DNA from: Stenotrophomonas sp. ESTM1D_MKCIP4_1
Lineage (GTDB): Bacteria > Pseudomonadota > Gammaproteobacteria > Xanthomonadales > Xanthomonadaceae
Length of the DNA stretch: 64,000 nucleotides
Direction of reading: 5' to 3'
Assembly (NCBI RefSeq): GCF_003086895.1
Contig: NZ_CP026004.1
Span: 325,817 to 389,816, forward strand
Positions 1-6,894 of this stretch are shown in pieces (within the stretch, counting starts at the first letter, position 1; each line of letters opens with the position of its first letter). The translations under genes were made by a program, and so were the position numbers. Below the pieces are notes generated by a model. It was not told where the DNA came from and did no database searches. It saw nothing but the letters and a program-made list of their open reading frames with translations.

Positions 1-427
1 AGCGATCCATTACCTTCAGTGACGCCGGTGAATCAGCATGCTGCAGCTGGTCGGCGGACACTCCGAGCGTCTCAAGCAAGCGTTGACGCTGAAGCGAATC
101 GAGCGCGCGTTGCAACTCGGCTATCCAGCCGGGTGACTGTGTGACGCGGAGTACATAGTCACTTGAATCCATCGATAGCGTTGGCTGTCCGTCGGCGACG
201 ACGCCGCCCTGGGTATTGGTGAAATGGAAGCGTCCCTCACTCATTCCAGCCACGGGAGTTCCTCCGGCTGGAATCTGGATCGTGGTCGCGGCTTCCCTCG
301 CCAGAATGGCATCGCCTCCCAGTTTCACCAAGGCAATCACTGCCAGCAGGAGAAGACCAACCAGCTCGCCGCGAATATCCAGGTGCCGCCTGAACTCAAA
401 GCCGATGACCCTGGCATAGTGGCTCAT
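1..427 (-). CDS. ABC-2-like transporter permease, N-terminal part (cut by window edge)
   Basis: The first 142 residues are visible; the gene continues beyond the left edge. It starts MSHYARVIGFEF, has a charged cytoplasmic N-terminus and one clear membrane segment at about residues 22-40 (LVGLLLLAVIALVKLGG), then a polar, presumably extracytoplasmic region. That layout (one helix, large external loop, further helices later) is common in ABC-2 type permeases. The start codon overlaps the stop of the upstream ABC ATPase gene in an ATGA junction, so the two are probably co-translated and form one exporter. An in-frame ATG two codons earlier (433) is possible. I cannot name the family from the visible part; the permease role is inferred from the neighbour and the membrane segment. 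The last gene visible of the peptide-exporter-like operon on this strand. Confidence 0.65.
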   Translation of the reverse strand, partial: MSHYARVIGFEFRRHLDIRGELVGLLLLAVIALVKLGGDAILAREAATTIQIPAGGTPVAGMSEGRFHFTNTQGGVVADGQPTLSMDSSDYVLRVTQSPGWIAELQRALDSLQRQRLLETLGVSADQLQHADSPASLKVMDR

Positions 428-1161
428 GCGCATGCTCTCTCCTCCCGTGACGTCGATGCCTGCGATGGGGAATCGCCCAAGTCATCCTGGTCATGAGCGC
501 CCGCGGGCAGATGAAGGTCCTCAGCCTTGGCAGGCTGGAGTTGCGCGTTCTTGAGCACCAGGATCCTCCCGCAGAACCGCTGCAGAAGTTCAATGTGATG
601 CGCCGACAGGAGCACCGCTGCACCTTGACGCGCTGCGGCCGAGATCAGCTCGACGACCGCAACCTGATTGACCGGATCCAGTCCTGAAAAGGGCTCGTCC
701 AGTACAAGCACCTTCGGTGAATGAAGCATGCACGCTGCAATCTGGAGCTTCTGCAGGTTGCCCTTTGACAGGCTGGAAACCCGGTGTGACGCGCGATCAA
801 GAAGCCCGATCTTGCCCAGCCAAAGGTCACGTGCGCGGACCGCATCCGATCTCGTCATGCCTCTCATGGCAGACCAGAACTCCAGTGACCGGCCTACGGT
901 AACCTCGGGGAACAGGCTCCGGGCTTCCGGCAGATAGCCGATGTCAGACCATGGAGCCCGCGCTCCGCTCTCACTCCCGGCAACGGAGACGACGCCGGAA
1001 TCGGCCGCGATGAGGTTGCAGAGGATACGGAACAGCGTCGTTTTGCCGGCACCATTGGCCCCTATGATTCCGACAATCTCTCCAGCATCGACCTGCACTT
1101 CCAGATCATGCAGGATTACGCGTGATCCGTAAGTTTTGCAAAGGCGTTCAGCGTGCAGCAT
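424..1161 (-). CDS. ABC transporter ATP-binding protein of the small-peptide locus
   Basis: A 245-residue ABC ATPase. Walker A is at residues 34-42 (GANGAGKTT), the signature is a variant LSKGN at 131-135 rather than LSGGQ, Walker B is VLVLDEP at 151-157 followed by a D-loop (SGLD), and a switch histidine lies in SAHH. The single-domain form and the LSKGN signature are typical of ABC-2 exporters for peptides, antibiotics or bacteriocin immunity. I chose the ATG at 1161 (MLHAERL) rather than an upstream in-frame start because the ABC fold begins directly after it. The start lies inside the end of the upstream 308-residue gene (14-nt overlap) and the stop overlaps the permease start, so all are one operon. 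The substrate is unknown; the short peptides encoded upstream are the obvious candidates. Confidence 0.88.
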   Translation of the reverse strand: MLHAERLCKTYGSRVILHDLEVQVDAGEIVGIIGANGAGKTTLFRILCNLIAADSGVVSVAGSESGARAPWSDIGYLPEARSLFPEVTVGRSLEFWSAMRGMTRSDAVRARDLWLGKIGLLDRASHRVSSLSKGNLQKLQIAACMLHSPKVLVLDEPFSGLDPVNQVAVVELISAAARQGAAVLLSAHHIELLQRFCGRILVLKNAQLQPAKAEDLHLPAGAHDQDDLGDSPSQASTSREERACA

Positions 1162-2074
1162 CTGAGGCTCCCTTCTCAATCCTTTCGGCAATCTGTCGAG
1201 CTCTGGATTGCATGAAACGGCTGTGCCGGCTCTCAACCATTGCGATCAACTGCAGCGACGCCTCACGGCTGCGAGAATTTGCGACCAGCGCCTCCAATGC
1301 AGCCATCCGTACACGCTCCATTGGATGGCATCGGAAAATGTCTCTCAGCAGCTGCTGCGCCTCTCCATCCGTATCTCCGGCGGCAATCATGAACAGGGCG
1401 GATGCACTGGACCGATTGATGATCTGTGAGATCGTCCCTGTACCAGGTTCAAACTCATACTGATCCATGGTTACGCTTCTCAGGGAGTGCTCCATGATGT
1501 TGATGCTCACGGAGAACTCATCGGGCGCCATTTGCTGGTGTACGTCCCTGAACGCCCTGTACAGAAGGATGTTTCCCTTCTTCAACTGAGAGCGCTCGGT
1601 GAAGCGAAGATCCACTTTCTCGCCAGGGATTCCGGCTACGGAGGCGTAGTCGTACTCAAAGTAGTCGCTTTCGTATCCAGGTCCCTGGTAGCCAATCGTC
1701 AGAAAGTTGAAATTGTGGTCATGCGGAACACCGTAGAAGAATGCTCCGGGGCCACTTGCGCCAAGAATCTCGTCATTCTTTCCGGGCCAGAAGCATGCGC
1801 GAATGAAGTAGCTCTGACCTGAAGACTGGGGGGCGTGAAGCATGATGACTTGTGGTGTGTAGTCATTGTCGACCTGGATTTCCTTCGAATCCTTGAGCTC
1901 GGCGCAAATGACATCGCTGAGAAATGTACGGTTGTTTCCCAGCCTCTTGAGCATGGGAGCCATCGCCAACATCGAGTGTTGGTCACGTGGATCGAATGAC
2001 GATTGCTGGAGGTGATCGACAAGATCCGTCAGTGTGATCGAATCAATCGACGGGTCTACTATCTGGACGGGCAT
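1148..2074 (-). CDS. unrecognised protein with cupin-like centre and HEAT-like C-terminus
   Basis: A 308-residue protein I do not recognise. Residues about 75-200 read as beta-rich and contain PHDHNF (H118 and H120) and, some 60 residues later, RDVHQQ (H179), ahead of SVSINI; this spacing resembles the metal-binding histidines of cupin or thiol-dioxygenase folds, but the usual cupin glutamate is not evident. Residues about 235-300 are helical with alternating hydrophobic positions (VRMAALEALVA) and look like HEAT repeats. There is no signal peptide, so it is probably cytoplasmic. An AAGGA ribosome-binding site sits 9 nt before the ATG, and the stop of the preceding gene is 6 nt upstream. Sited between candidate precursor peptides and an exporter, it may modify or chaperone the peptides; that is inference. 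Confidence 0.7.
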   Translation of the reverse strand: MPVQIVDPSIDSITLTDLVDHLQQSSFDPRDQHSMLAMAPMLKRLGNNRTFLSDVICAELKDSKEIQVDNDYTPQVIMLHAPQSSGQSYFIRACFWPGKNDEILGASGPGAFFYGVPHDHNFNFLTIGYQGPGYESDYFEYDYASVAGIPGEKVDLRFTERSQLKKGNILLYRAFRDVHQQMAPDEFSVSINIMEHSLRSVTMDQYEFEPGTGTISQIINRSSASALFMIAAGDTDGEAQQLLRDIFRCHPMERVRMAALEALVANSRSREASLQLIAMVESRHSRFMQSRARQIAERIEKGASDAAR

Positions 2075-2080
2075 GGAATT

Positions 2081-3031
2081 TCATCCTTGTTCCAATGAAC
2101 GGGCCGCGAGGTTTCTGATCTCATCATTCGGATCGTCTTCTCTCATTTCCGACAGCCGCGTAGAGGCCGATTCCGCATCGACCTGATAGAGCGCCCTGAG
2201 GGCACTCCAGCGCACGAACGTCGTCGGATGGTGAGATAGATCAAGAAGCGAACTCACAGCTCCGTTGCCGCATAGATGCGCGAGTGCCGCAGCGATGAGC
2301 TGGAGACGGGAGTCAGTGACGCTGGCTGCTGTGCAGCCGGCCAGCCGGCTGGTCCTGAGGGAGAAGTGCCTGGTTGATTCACATCTCGGCAGCGCGGCAA
2401 GGCAAACGACCATCGACGTCGGCGCATCCCCTTGGAGCAGTCGCATGCCCTGTCTACCGCCCTCAAGAAACACGAAGTCTCCTGATCGGGAATCCCCATT
2501 GGAGGGAGGGCCCAGCACCGGCGCCGCTGCTGCGTCGTGCACAACGGAGAACGTCTGGTGGTTGACGTGCTCTGTCTGCGCGAAGAGCACCAGCGAGTCC
2601 GTCCCGGTGATCGTGATCCCTGTCTCGATGTTACCCTCTGAAGCTGCCGTGAGCTGGCACGGCGGCCTGTGCATGTAGTGAACCTGCACGAACTCGTCCT
2701 TGTAGATGACCATCCCAGCCAGAGGGTGCTTGACGAAGAATCGTCCAGGCGTCGTGTAGAGCGCGCTTTCAAGATGGTTCCGGCATTCCCTGCCGAAGTG
2801 CTGCTTCAGCGTCGCCAGATCGAACTCCCGGCAGATGGAAAGCATCAATTCACGATTCATCTCGGCGCTGCCGTCACCGCGGATGCGTTTGCTCCAGCCG
2901 CGAATTCGATTCGCTTGTCCTGTTGCTTCAAGCGCGCTGAGGAGTGAGGTGTTCCTTCCATGAGCAGTCTTCAGTTTCTGAAGCTGGGAAGGATCATCAG
3001 CCAGGTCAAGCATTTGCCTCGGACGTTCCAT
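2081..3031 (-). CDS. unrecognised HEAT-like repeat protein of the small-peptide locus
   Basis: A 316-residue soluble protein of unknown function. I start it at ATG 3031 (MERPRQML) because GGAGG lies just upstream; a GTG at 3100 in the same frame would add 23 residues and overlap the small-peptide gene. The middle (about residues 95-215) is beta-rich with VHYMHRPP and GDFVFLEGG stretches, a weak echo of the cupin-like middle of the next gene; the C-terminus (about 245-315) has HEAT-like helices (FVRWSALRALYQVD, DEIRNLAARSLE). The two proteins therefore share an architecture and may be distant paralogues acting together. It is unusually rich in Cys and His for a xanthomonad protein (for example C83, C125, C210, C217, C233 and C254). 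No catalytic family can be assigned. Confidence 0.68.
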   Translation of the reverse strand: MERPRQMLDLADDPSQLQKLKTAHGRNTSLLSALEATGQANRIRGWSKRIRGDGSAEMNRELMLSICREFDLATLKQHFGRECRNHLESALYTTPGRFFVKHPLAGMVIYKDEFVQVHYMHRPPCQLTAASEGNIETGITITGTDSLVLFAQTEHVNHQTFSVVHDAAAAPVLGPPSNGDSRSGDFVFLEGGRQGMRLLQGDAPTSMVVCLAALPRCESTRHFSLRTSRLAGCTAASVTDSRLQLIAAALAHLCGNGAVSSLLDLSHHPTTFVRWSALRALYQVDAESASTRLSEMREDDPNDEIRNLAARSLEQG

Positions 3032-3080
3032 ACCGCCTCCAATGCGGTGGGCCGGGTATCCAGCCCACCGCCGATTCACG

Positions 3081-3224
3081 TCAGACCGGATGAATGCCAC
3101 GATTGATCAGGATGCCGACAACGACGCCAACTGCGGCGCAACCAGCTCCCGTCGTCTCGATCAGGATGCATGAACCATGCATACCAACCGGGAGTTTCTG
3201 CCGCGGCAGTGCGGTGGGTTTCAT
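3081..3224 (-). CDS. small hydrophobic-tailed peptide, candidate RiPP or bacteriocin precursor (peptide 2)
   Basis: A 47-residue peptide beginning MKPTALPRQKLPVG. It has a basic, polar N-terminal part, cysteines at positions 19 and 29, and a Gly/Val/Ala-rich stretch (TTGAGCAAVGVVVGILI) before a short polar end NRGIHPV. AAGGA stands 8 nt before the ATG and overlaps the stop of the preceding small gene, a good indication that it is translated. Its pattern PVG-x2-G-S and the terminal PV are shared with the peptide encoded just upstream. Such a Gly-rich hydrophobic core is typical of class II bacteriocins and of RiPP precursors, but no known leader or double-glycine site is obvious. Alternatives are a small membrane protein or a holin-like toxin. 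Confidence 0.6.
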   Translation of the reverse strand: MKPTALPRQKLPVGMHGSCILIETTGAGCAAVGVVVGILINRGIHPV

Positions 3225-3235
3225 GTCTGTGTTCC

Positions 3236-3358
3236 TTATACGGGGAGAACGGCGATGACGATTGCGACGGCAATCGTGACTGGTTCAATCGGTGAGCAGA
3301 GCATTGAAGTGCCAGCCAATCCCACGGCTGGGGTGAGGGGAAGCGGAATGCCATCCAT
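3236..3358 (-). CDS. small hydrophobic-tailed peptide, candidate RiPP or bacteriocin precursor (peptide 1)
   Basis: A 40-residue peptide beginning MDGIPLPLTPAVGLAG, with one cysteine at position 21 and a strongly hydrophobic tail (VTIAVAIVIAVLPV). A textbook AAAGGAG stands 6 nt before the ATG, which decides this start. The TAA stop is part of the ribosome-binding site of the next peptide, so the two are translationally linked. Aligned with peptide 2 it shares LP, P-x-VG-x2-G-S/T and a terminal PV. The frame is open upstream for another 40 codons to an ATG at 3478, so a fused 80-residue form is possible. First clear gene of the operon. Confidence 0.55.
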   Translation of the reverse strand: MDGIPLPLTPAVGLAGTSMLCSPIEPVTIAVAIVIAVLPV

Positions 3359-3478
3359 TGGTTTCTCCTTTTCAGATCGGTGGCCCAACTCATGCTGGGC
3401 AGATCCGTTCTCAATGATCACGAAGCAGGGATTCATGACGTGGATCCCAGTTACTGGAGCTTCGGTAGAAAGCGTCAT
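3359..3478 (-). other. in-frame upstream extension of peptide 1, possibly a third peptide unit
   Basis: In frame with peptide 1 and without any stop, codons from ATG 3478 encode MTLSTEAPVTGIHVMNPC and then FVIIENGSAQ followed by a charged stretch ending SEKEKP. The motif PV-x-G-x-H...C-x2-I-E resembles PVGMHG-S-C-x2-I-E of peptide 2, so this may be a fused or decayed third copy of the same peptide, or the true N-terminus of peptide 1. The ribosome-binding site before 3478 is poor compared with the one before 3358. I cannot decide between a leader, a separate peptide and chance. Confidence 0.3.
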
Positions 3479-3649
3479 GCTTTGCCTGTGAATTCCGCTC
3501 CCAAGGGAAGAGGCCGCTAGGGCTTCAGCCCACTGGTGGTGCCAGAAACTCTGACTGGGCCGTGGGGTCGCAGATCCAGTTCGGGAACCGGGGTTATTTC
3601 CGTCACCCGAACCTTCTAGAATCCCTTTTCCCCTGCCTGCTGGTGCGTC

Positions 3650-4555
3650 ATGTCGGCTTCCCCTGTTCCTTCTGCGGCTGCCCCCCGGGGTGGCCTTGTC
3701 GCGCTGGCCCTGCTGCTGGTCTACGTGGTCTGGGGCTCGACCTACTTGGGCATCGCCAAGGCCCTGCACGGCGGCGCGCTGCCGCTCACCATGGTCTCCG
3801 GCAGCCGCTTCATCATCGCCGGCGGCCTGATGTACCTGGCCCTGCGCCTGTTCTGGAAGATGCCGCGGCCGAGCCTGCGGCAGTGGCGCAACCTGATCAT
3901 CATGGGCGTGACCATGCTGGTGCTGGGCAACGGCATGGTGGTGCTGGCCGAGCGTGAAGTGTCCTCCGGCCTGGCCGCCACGGCAGTGGCCTCGGTGCCG
4001 TTGTGGATGGCGCTGTTCTCCGCGTTTCGCGGCCAGCACGCCAGCCGCGGCGAATGGCTGGGCATCGCGGTCGGTTTCATCGGCGTGGTCTGGCTCAATG
4101 CGGGCAGCAGCCTCACGGCGTCGCCCACCGGGCTGGTGCTGCTGTTGATCGCACCGGTCGGCTGGGCATTCGGTTCGGTGTGGGCGCGCGGCCTGGATCT
4201 GCCTGGTCCGTTCATGACCGCTGCCGGGCAGATGATCTGCGGTGGCGTGCTGCTGGTGTTGATCGGCCTGGCGGTGGGCGAGCGCCCGACCACGCTGCCC
4301 GATACCGGCGGCCTGCTGGCGATGGCCTACCTGTGTGTGTTCGGGTCCATCGTGGCCTTCACCGCCTATGTCTGGCTGCTGCACAACGTGCGCCCGGCGC
4401 TGGCCGGCAGCTATGCCTACGTCAACCCGGTCATCGCGGTGCTGCTGGGCGCGGCCTTGAATGGCGAGCAGTTCGGCTGGCGCGATTTCCTGGCCATGGC
4501 GGTCATCCTGCTGGGCGTGGTGGTGCTGACCATGGCCCGGACCCGGAAAAAGTGA
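3650..4555 (+). CDS. yedA: EamA-family drug/metabolite exporter, YedA-like
   Basis: A 301-residue inner-membrane protein with the ten-helix, two-EamA-repeat layout of the DMT superfamily. The first repeat starts with VYVVWGSTYLGIAKAL and the second with PVGWAFGSVWARGL; the ends of the repeats carry the usual Y-x2-P motif (GSYAYVNPVIAVLLG). Closest by pattern to YedA-type exporters of E. coli, whose substrates are poorly known. The start MSASPVPS precedes the first helix by about 15 residues, normal for the family. It is followed 10-16 nt later by rarD, a second DMT exporter, so the pair is likely co-transcribed. It diverges from the small-peptide operon. Confidence 0.88.
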   Translation: MSASPVPSAAAPRGGLVALALLLVYVVWGSTYLGIAKALHGGALPLTMVSGSRFIIAGGLMYLALRLFWKMPRPSLRQWRNLIIMGVTMLVLGNGMVVLAEREVSSGLAATAVASVPLWMALFSAFRGQHASRGEWLGIAVGFIGVVWLNAGSSLTASPTGLVLLLIAPVGWAFGSVWARGLDLPGPFMTAAGQMICGGVLLVLIGLAVGERPTTLPDTGGLLAMAYLCVFGSIVAFTAYVWLLHNVRPALAGSYAYVNPVIAVLLGAALNGEQFGWRDFLAMAVILLGVVVLTMARTRKK

Positions 4556-4571
4556 GCATGACCAAGTGAGC

Positions 4572-5495
4572 ATGGACGAGAAGGAACAACGCCGCGGCCT
4601 ATGGGTCACTGCTTCCACCTTCGTGCTGTGGGGGCTGGTGCCGGTCTACTGGCATCTGCTCAACGAGGTGCCGTCGTTCCAGATCATTGCCCACCGCATC
4701 ATCTGGTCCACGGTGCTGGTGGTGGCGTGGCTGCTGCTGAGCGCGCGCCTGGGCTGGTGGCGGAAGATCGCCGCGCAGCCACGCGCGCTGCCGATCCTGG
4801 CGGTATCCAGCCTGACCATTGCCTTCAACTGGGGCCTGTACATCTGGGCGGTCAATGCCGGGCATGTGATCGAAACCAGCCTGGGCTACTTCATCAACCC
4901 GCTGGTGAACGTGCTGCTGGGCGTGCTGGTGCTGAAGGAGCGCCTGCGCCGCGTGCAGTGGATCGCAGTGGCGATGGCCGCGGTGGGCGTGGCCTGGCTG
5001 ACCATCGATGCTGGCACGCCGCCGTGGATCGCGCTGGGCCTGGCGTGTTCGTTCGGCCTGTACGGGCTGCTGCGCAAGCTGGTGTCGGTCGATCCGGTGG
5101 CCGGGCTGGGCGTGGAAAGCCTGTACCTGTTCCTGCCGGCGCTGGCGTTTGCGGTGTGGGCCGAGAACGGCCATGGTGGCGCGTTCTTCCACGGCTGGGG
5201 CTGGCGCAACGATCTGCTGCTGGTCTTTGGCGGCGTGGTCACGGCCGTGCCGCTCATCGGCTTCGCCTACGGCGTGAAGCGCATCCCGCTGTCGCTGGTC
5301 GGCATCCTGCAGTACATCGCACCGAGCCTGCAGCTGCTGCTGGGCGTGTTCTTCTTCCATGAAGCATTCGATACCGGCAAGGCGATCGGCTTTGCGGTGA
5401 TCTGGGCGGGGTTGGTGCTGTTCGTGGGTGACAACCTGCGCGTGATGCGAGCGGCGAGGAGGGGGCGGATCCCTCCGCAACGCGGAGGGCTCTGA
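4572..5495 (+). CDS. rarD: EamA-family transporter RarD
   Basis: A 307-residue inner-membrane DMT-family permease. RarD hallmarks are the N-terminal GLWVTASTFVLWGLVPVYW, the HRIIWS segment, AVNAGHVIETSLGYFINPL and, near the C-terminus, LQYIAPSLQLLLGVF. E. coli RarD was named from a chloramphenicol-sensitivity phenotype; its substrate remains unsettled. I prefer ATG 4572 (MDEKEQRRG); an in-frame GTG at 4566 would add two residues. The junction with yedA contains an odd imperfect duplication, GTGAGCATG repeated 13 nt apart, which makes both the end of yedA and the start here look locally duplicated. Followed by a palindromic repeat element. Confidence 0.92.
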   Translation: MDEKEQRRGLWVTASTFVLWGLVPVYWHLLNEVPSFQIIAHRIIWSTVLVVAWLLLSARLGWWRKIAAQPRALPILAVSSLTIAFNWGLYIWAVNAGHVIETSLGYFINPLVNVLLGVLVLKERLRRVQWIAVAMAAVGVAWLTIDAGTPPWIALGLACSFGLYGLLRKLVSVDPVAGLGVESLYLFLPALAFAVWAENGHGGAFFHGWGWRNDLLLVFGGVVTAVPLIGFAYGVKRIPLSLVGILQYIAPSLQLLLGVFFFHEAFDTGKAIGFAVIWAGLVLFVGDNLRVMRAARRGRIPPQRGGL

Positions 5496-5516
5496 CCCCC
5501 GGGCTGAGCAGAGAAA

Positions 5517-5555
5517 GGGGTCGGAGCCCTTCGCGTTACGCAGGGATCCGACCCC
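5517..5555. repeat. dispersed palindrome GGGGTCgGAgCCCT...AGGGaTCCGACCCC, copy 1
   Basis: An imperfect inverted repeat of about 14 bp per arm between the convergent rarD and FtsX-permease genes; a degenerate related half-element precedes it from 5467. Related palindromes occur at 39336-39398 and 48870-48908, so this is a dispersed family rather than a one-off terminator. It could still end transcription from both sides. Confidence 0.7.
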
Positions 5556-5565
5556 GCCTCACACA

Positions 5566-6882
5566 TCAGGTTTCGCGCAGCGCGGTGGTGATCGGCAGGC
5601 GCGCCGCGCGCAGTGCCGGGAACAACCCGCCGACCAGGCCGATGCCCAGCGCCCACTTCAAGCCATTCCACAGCAGCTCCGGCGAGACGTGGAACTTGAA
5701 CACCACCGCGCTGAAATTGCTGCCGATGGTGGACACGCTGTAGCCGTTGAACAGCAGCCAGGCGACCGCGCAGCCCAGCAACCCGCCCAGCAGTGCCAGC
5801 AGCATGGTTTCCAGCATCACCGCTGTCACCACGGGCAGGCCGCGGAAGCCGATGGCCCGCATGGTGGCGATCTCGCGTGCTCGCGTCGCGACCGCGGCAT
5901 ACATGGTGTTGAGCGCGCCGAACACCGCGCCCACCGCCATGATCGTGCCGATGACCTTGCCAAGGATGTCGATCAGCTTGGTCAGGCCGCCGCCCTGCTT
6001 GCTGTAGTACGCACGGGTGGTTTCCACATCCAGCTTCAGGCGCGGATCGGCGGCCACGGCGGCCTTGAACTGCTCGAAACCGGGCTTGCCATCGGTGCGC
6101 ACGCTGATCGACTGCCAGGCACTGCGCTGGTAGGTGGTGGCCAGCGTATCGGCATCGGTCCACATCTCCGAATCATGCGCATCCCCACTGGCAAACACGC
6201 CCACCACGGTCCAGGTCTGGTTGCCCAGGGTCAGCGTCCTGCCAACCTCAAGGTTGCGGAACTGTCCCTGCGCGCCCTGGCCCACCACGATCTCGCGCAG
6301 GCCGGTGCCGAATTTGCGGCCCTGCACGATCTTCACCTTGTCATGCACCGCCCACGCCTGCGGGCCGACGCCGCGGAACTGCGCGTTGACGTCGGTGCCA
6401 TCGGCCTTGGAGACCAGGTTCACCACCTGCGAAAGCTCCGGTGACAGCAGCGACCGGCCTTCGCCATCGCGGCTGATGCCGGGCAGGGTGGAGAGCATGG
6501 GTACCTGTTCACGGGTGATGACCGAATTGGTTTCGGCCTGCGAACCGCCACGCAGCACGATGGCGGTGGTGTCATCGCCGGTGTTGCTGAGCGTGGCCTG
6601 GAAGCCTTCGCCCATGGCGAGCATGGCCACCAGCACGCCGACCACGCCGGCAATGCCGACCACGATCACCGAAGATGCGCCCCAGCGCTGCGGCAGGCTG
6701 GCGATGCCGATGCGGGTGGCCGCCAGGGCCAGGCGCCCGCTGCGGGTCAGCAGCAGCCACAGCGCCACCAGCACAGCCACGGCCAGCACGCCCAATGCCG
6801 GCAGGCTGATCCACACCACCAGCCCCACTGCCAGCAGCAGCACGGTCAGTGCGTTCCCCATCCACTTCCTGAGCTTGTTCAT
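5566..6882 (-). CDS. FtsX/MacB-type ABC transporter permease (second permease)
   Basis: A 438-residue inner-membrane permease. It has two N-terminal hydrophobic stretches (about residues 10-45, an extra helix pair), a further segment at about 62-90 (SSVIVVGIAGVVGVLVAMLAMGEGF), a periplasmic MacB-PCD-like domain (about 95-300), and three C-terminal helices with the FtsX core (GTIMAVGAVFGALNTMYAAV, REIATMRAIGFRG). That is the mechanotransmission fold used by MacB. It ends the adaptor-ATPase-permease-permease operon, 12 nt after the sister permease. The two permeases probably heterodimerise with the ATPase at 8067-8756. Substrate unknown. Confidence 0.87.
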   Translation of the reverse strand: MNKLRKWMGNALTVLLLAVGLVVWISLPALGVLAVAVLVALWLLLTRSGRLALAATRIGIASLPQRWGASSVIVVGIAGVVGVLVAMLAMGEGFQATLSNTGDDTTAIVLRGGSQAETNSVITREQVPMLSTLPGISRDGEGRSLLSPELSQVVNLVSKADGTDVNAQFRGVGPQAWAVHDKVKIVQGRKFGTGLREIVVGQGAQGQFRNLEVGRTLTLGNQTWTVVGVFASGDAHDSEMWTDADTLATTYQRSAWQSISVRTDGKPGFEQFKAAVAADPRLKLDVETTRAYYSKQGGGLTKLIDILGKVIGTIMAVGAVFGALNTMYAAVATRAREIATMRAIGFRGLPVVTAVMLETMLLALLGGLLGCAVAWLLFNGYSVSTIGSNFSAVVFKFHVSPELLWNGLKWALGIGLVGGLFPALRAARLPITTALRET

Positions 6883-6894
6883 TGGATGTTCTCC

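Noticed and set aside
3076..3414. A 112-codon minus-strand frame overlapping both small peptides
   Set aside because: It runs in a different frame, lacks a ribosome-binding site and is Arg/Trp/Ser-rich, whereas the small peptides have well-placed ribosome-binding sites.
3479..4618. Long minus-strand open frame covering the YedA-like gene and continuing into peptide 1
   Set aside because: Its upstream part is antisense to a clear DMT transporter and is His/Gln/Arg-rich, as typical for antisense frames in high-GC DNA; only the 3' end (3236-3478) has its own start signals.
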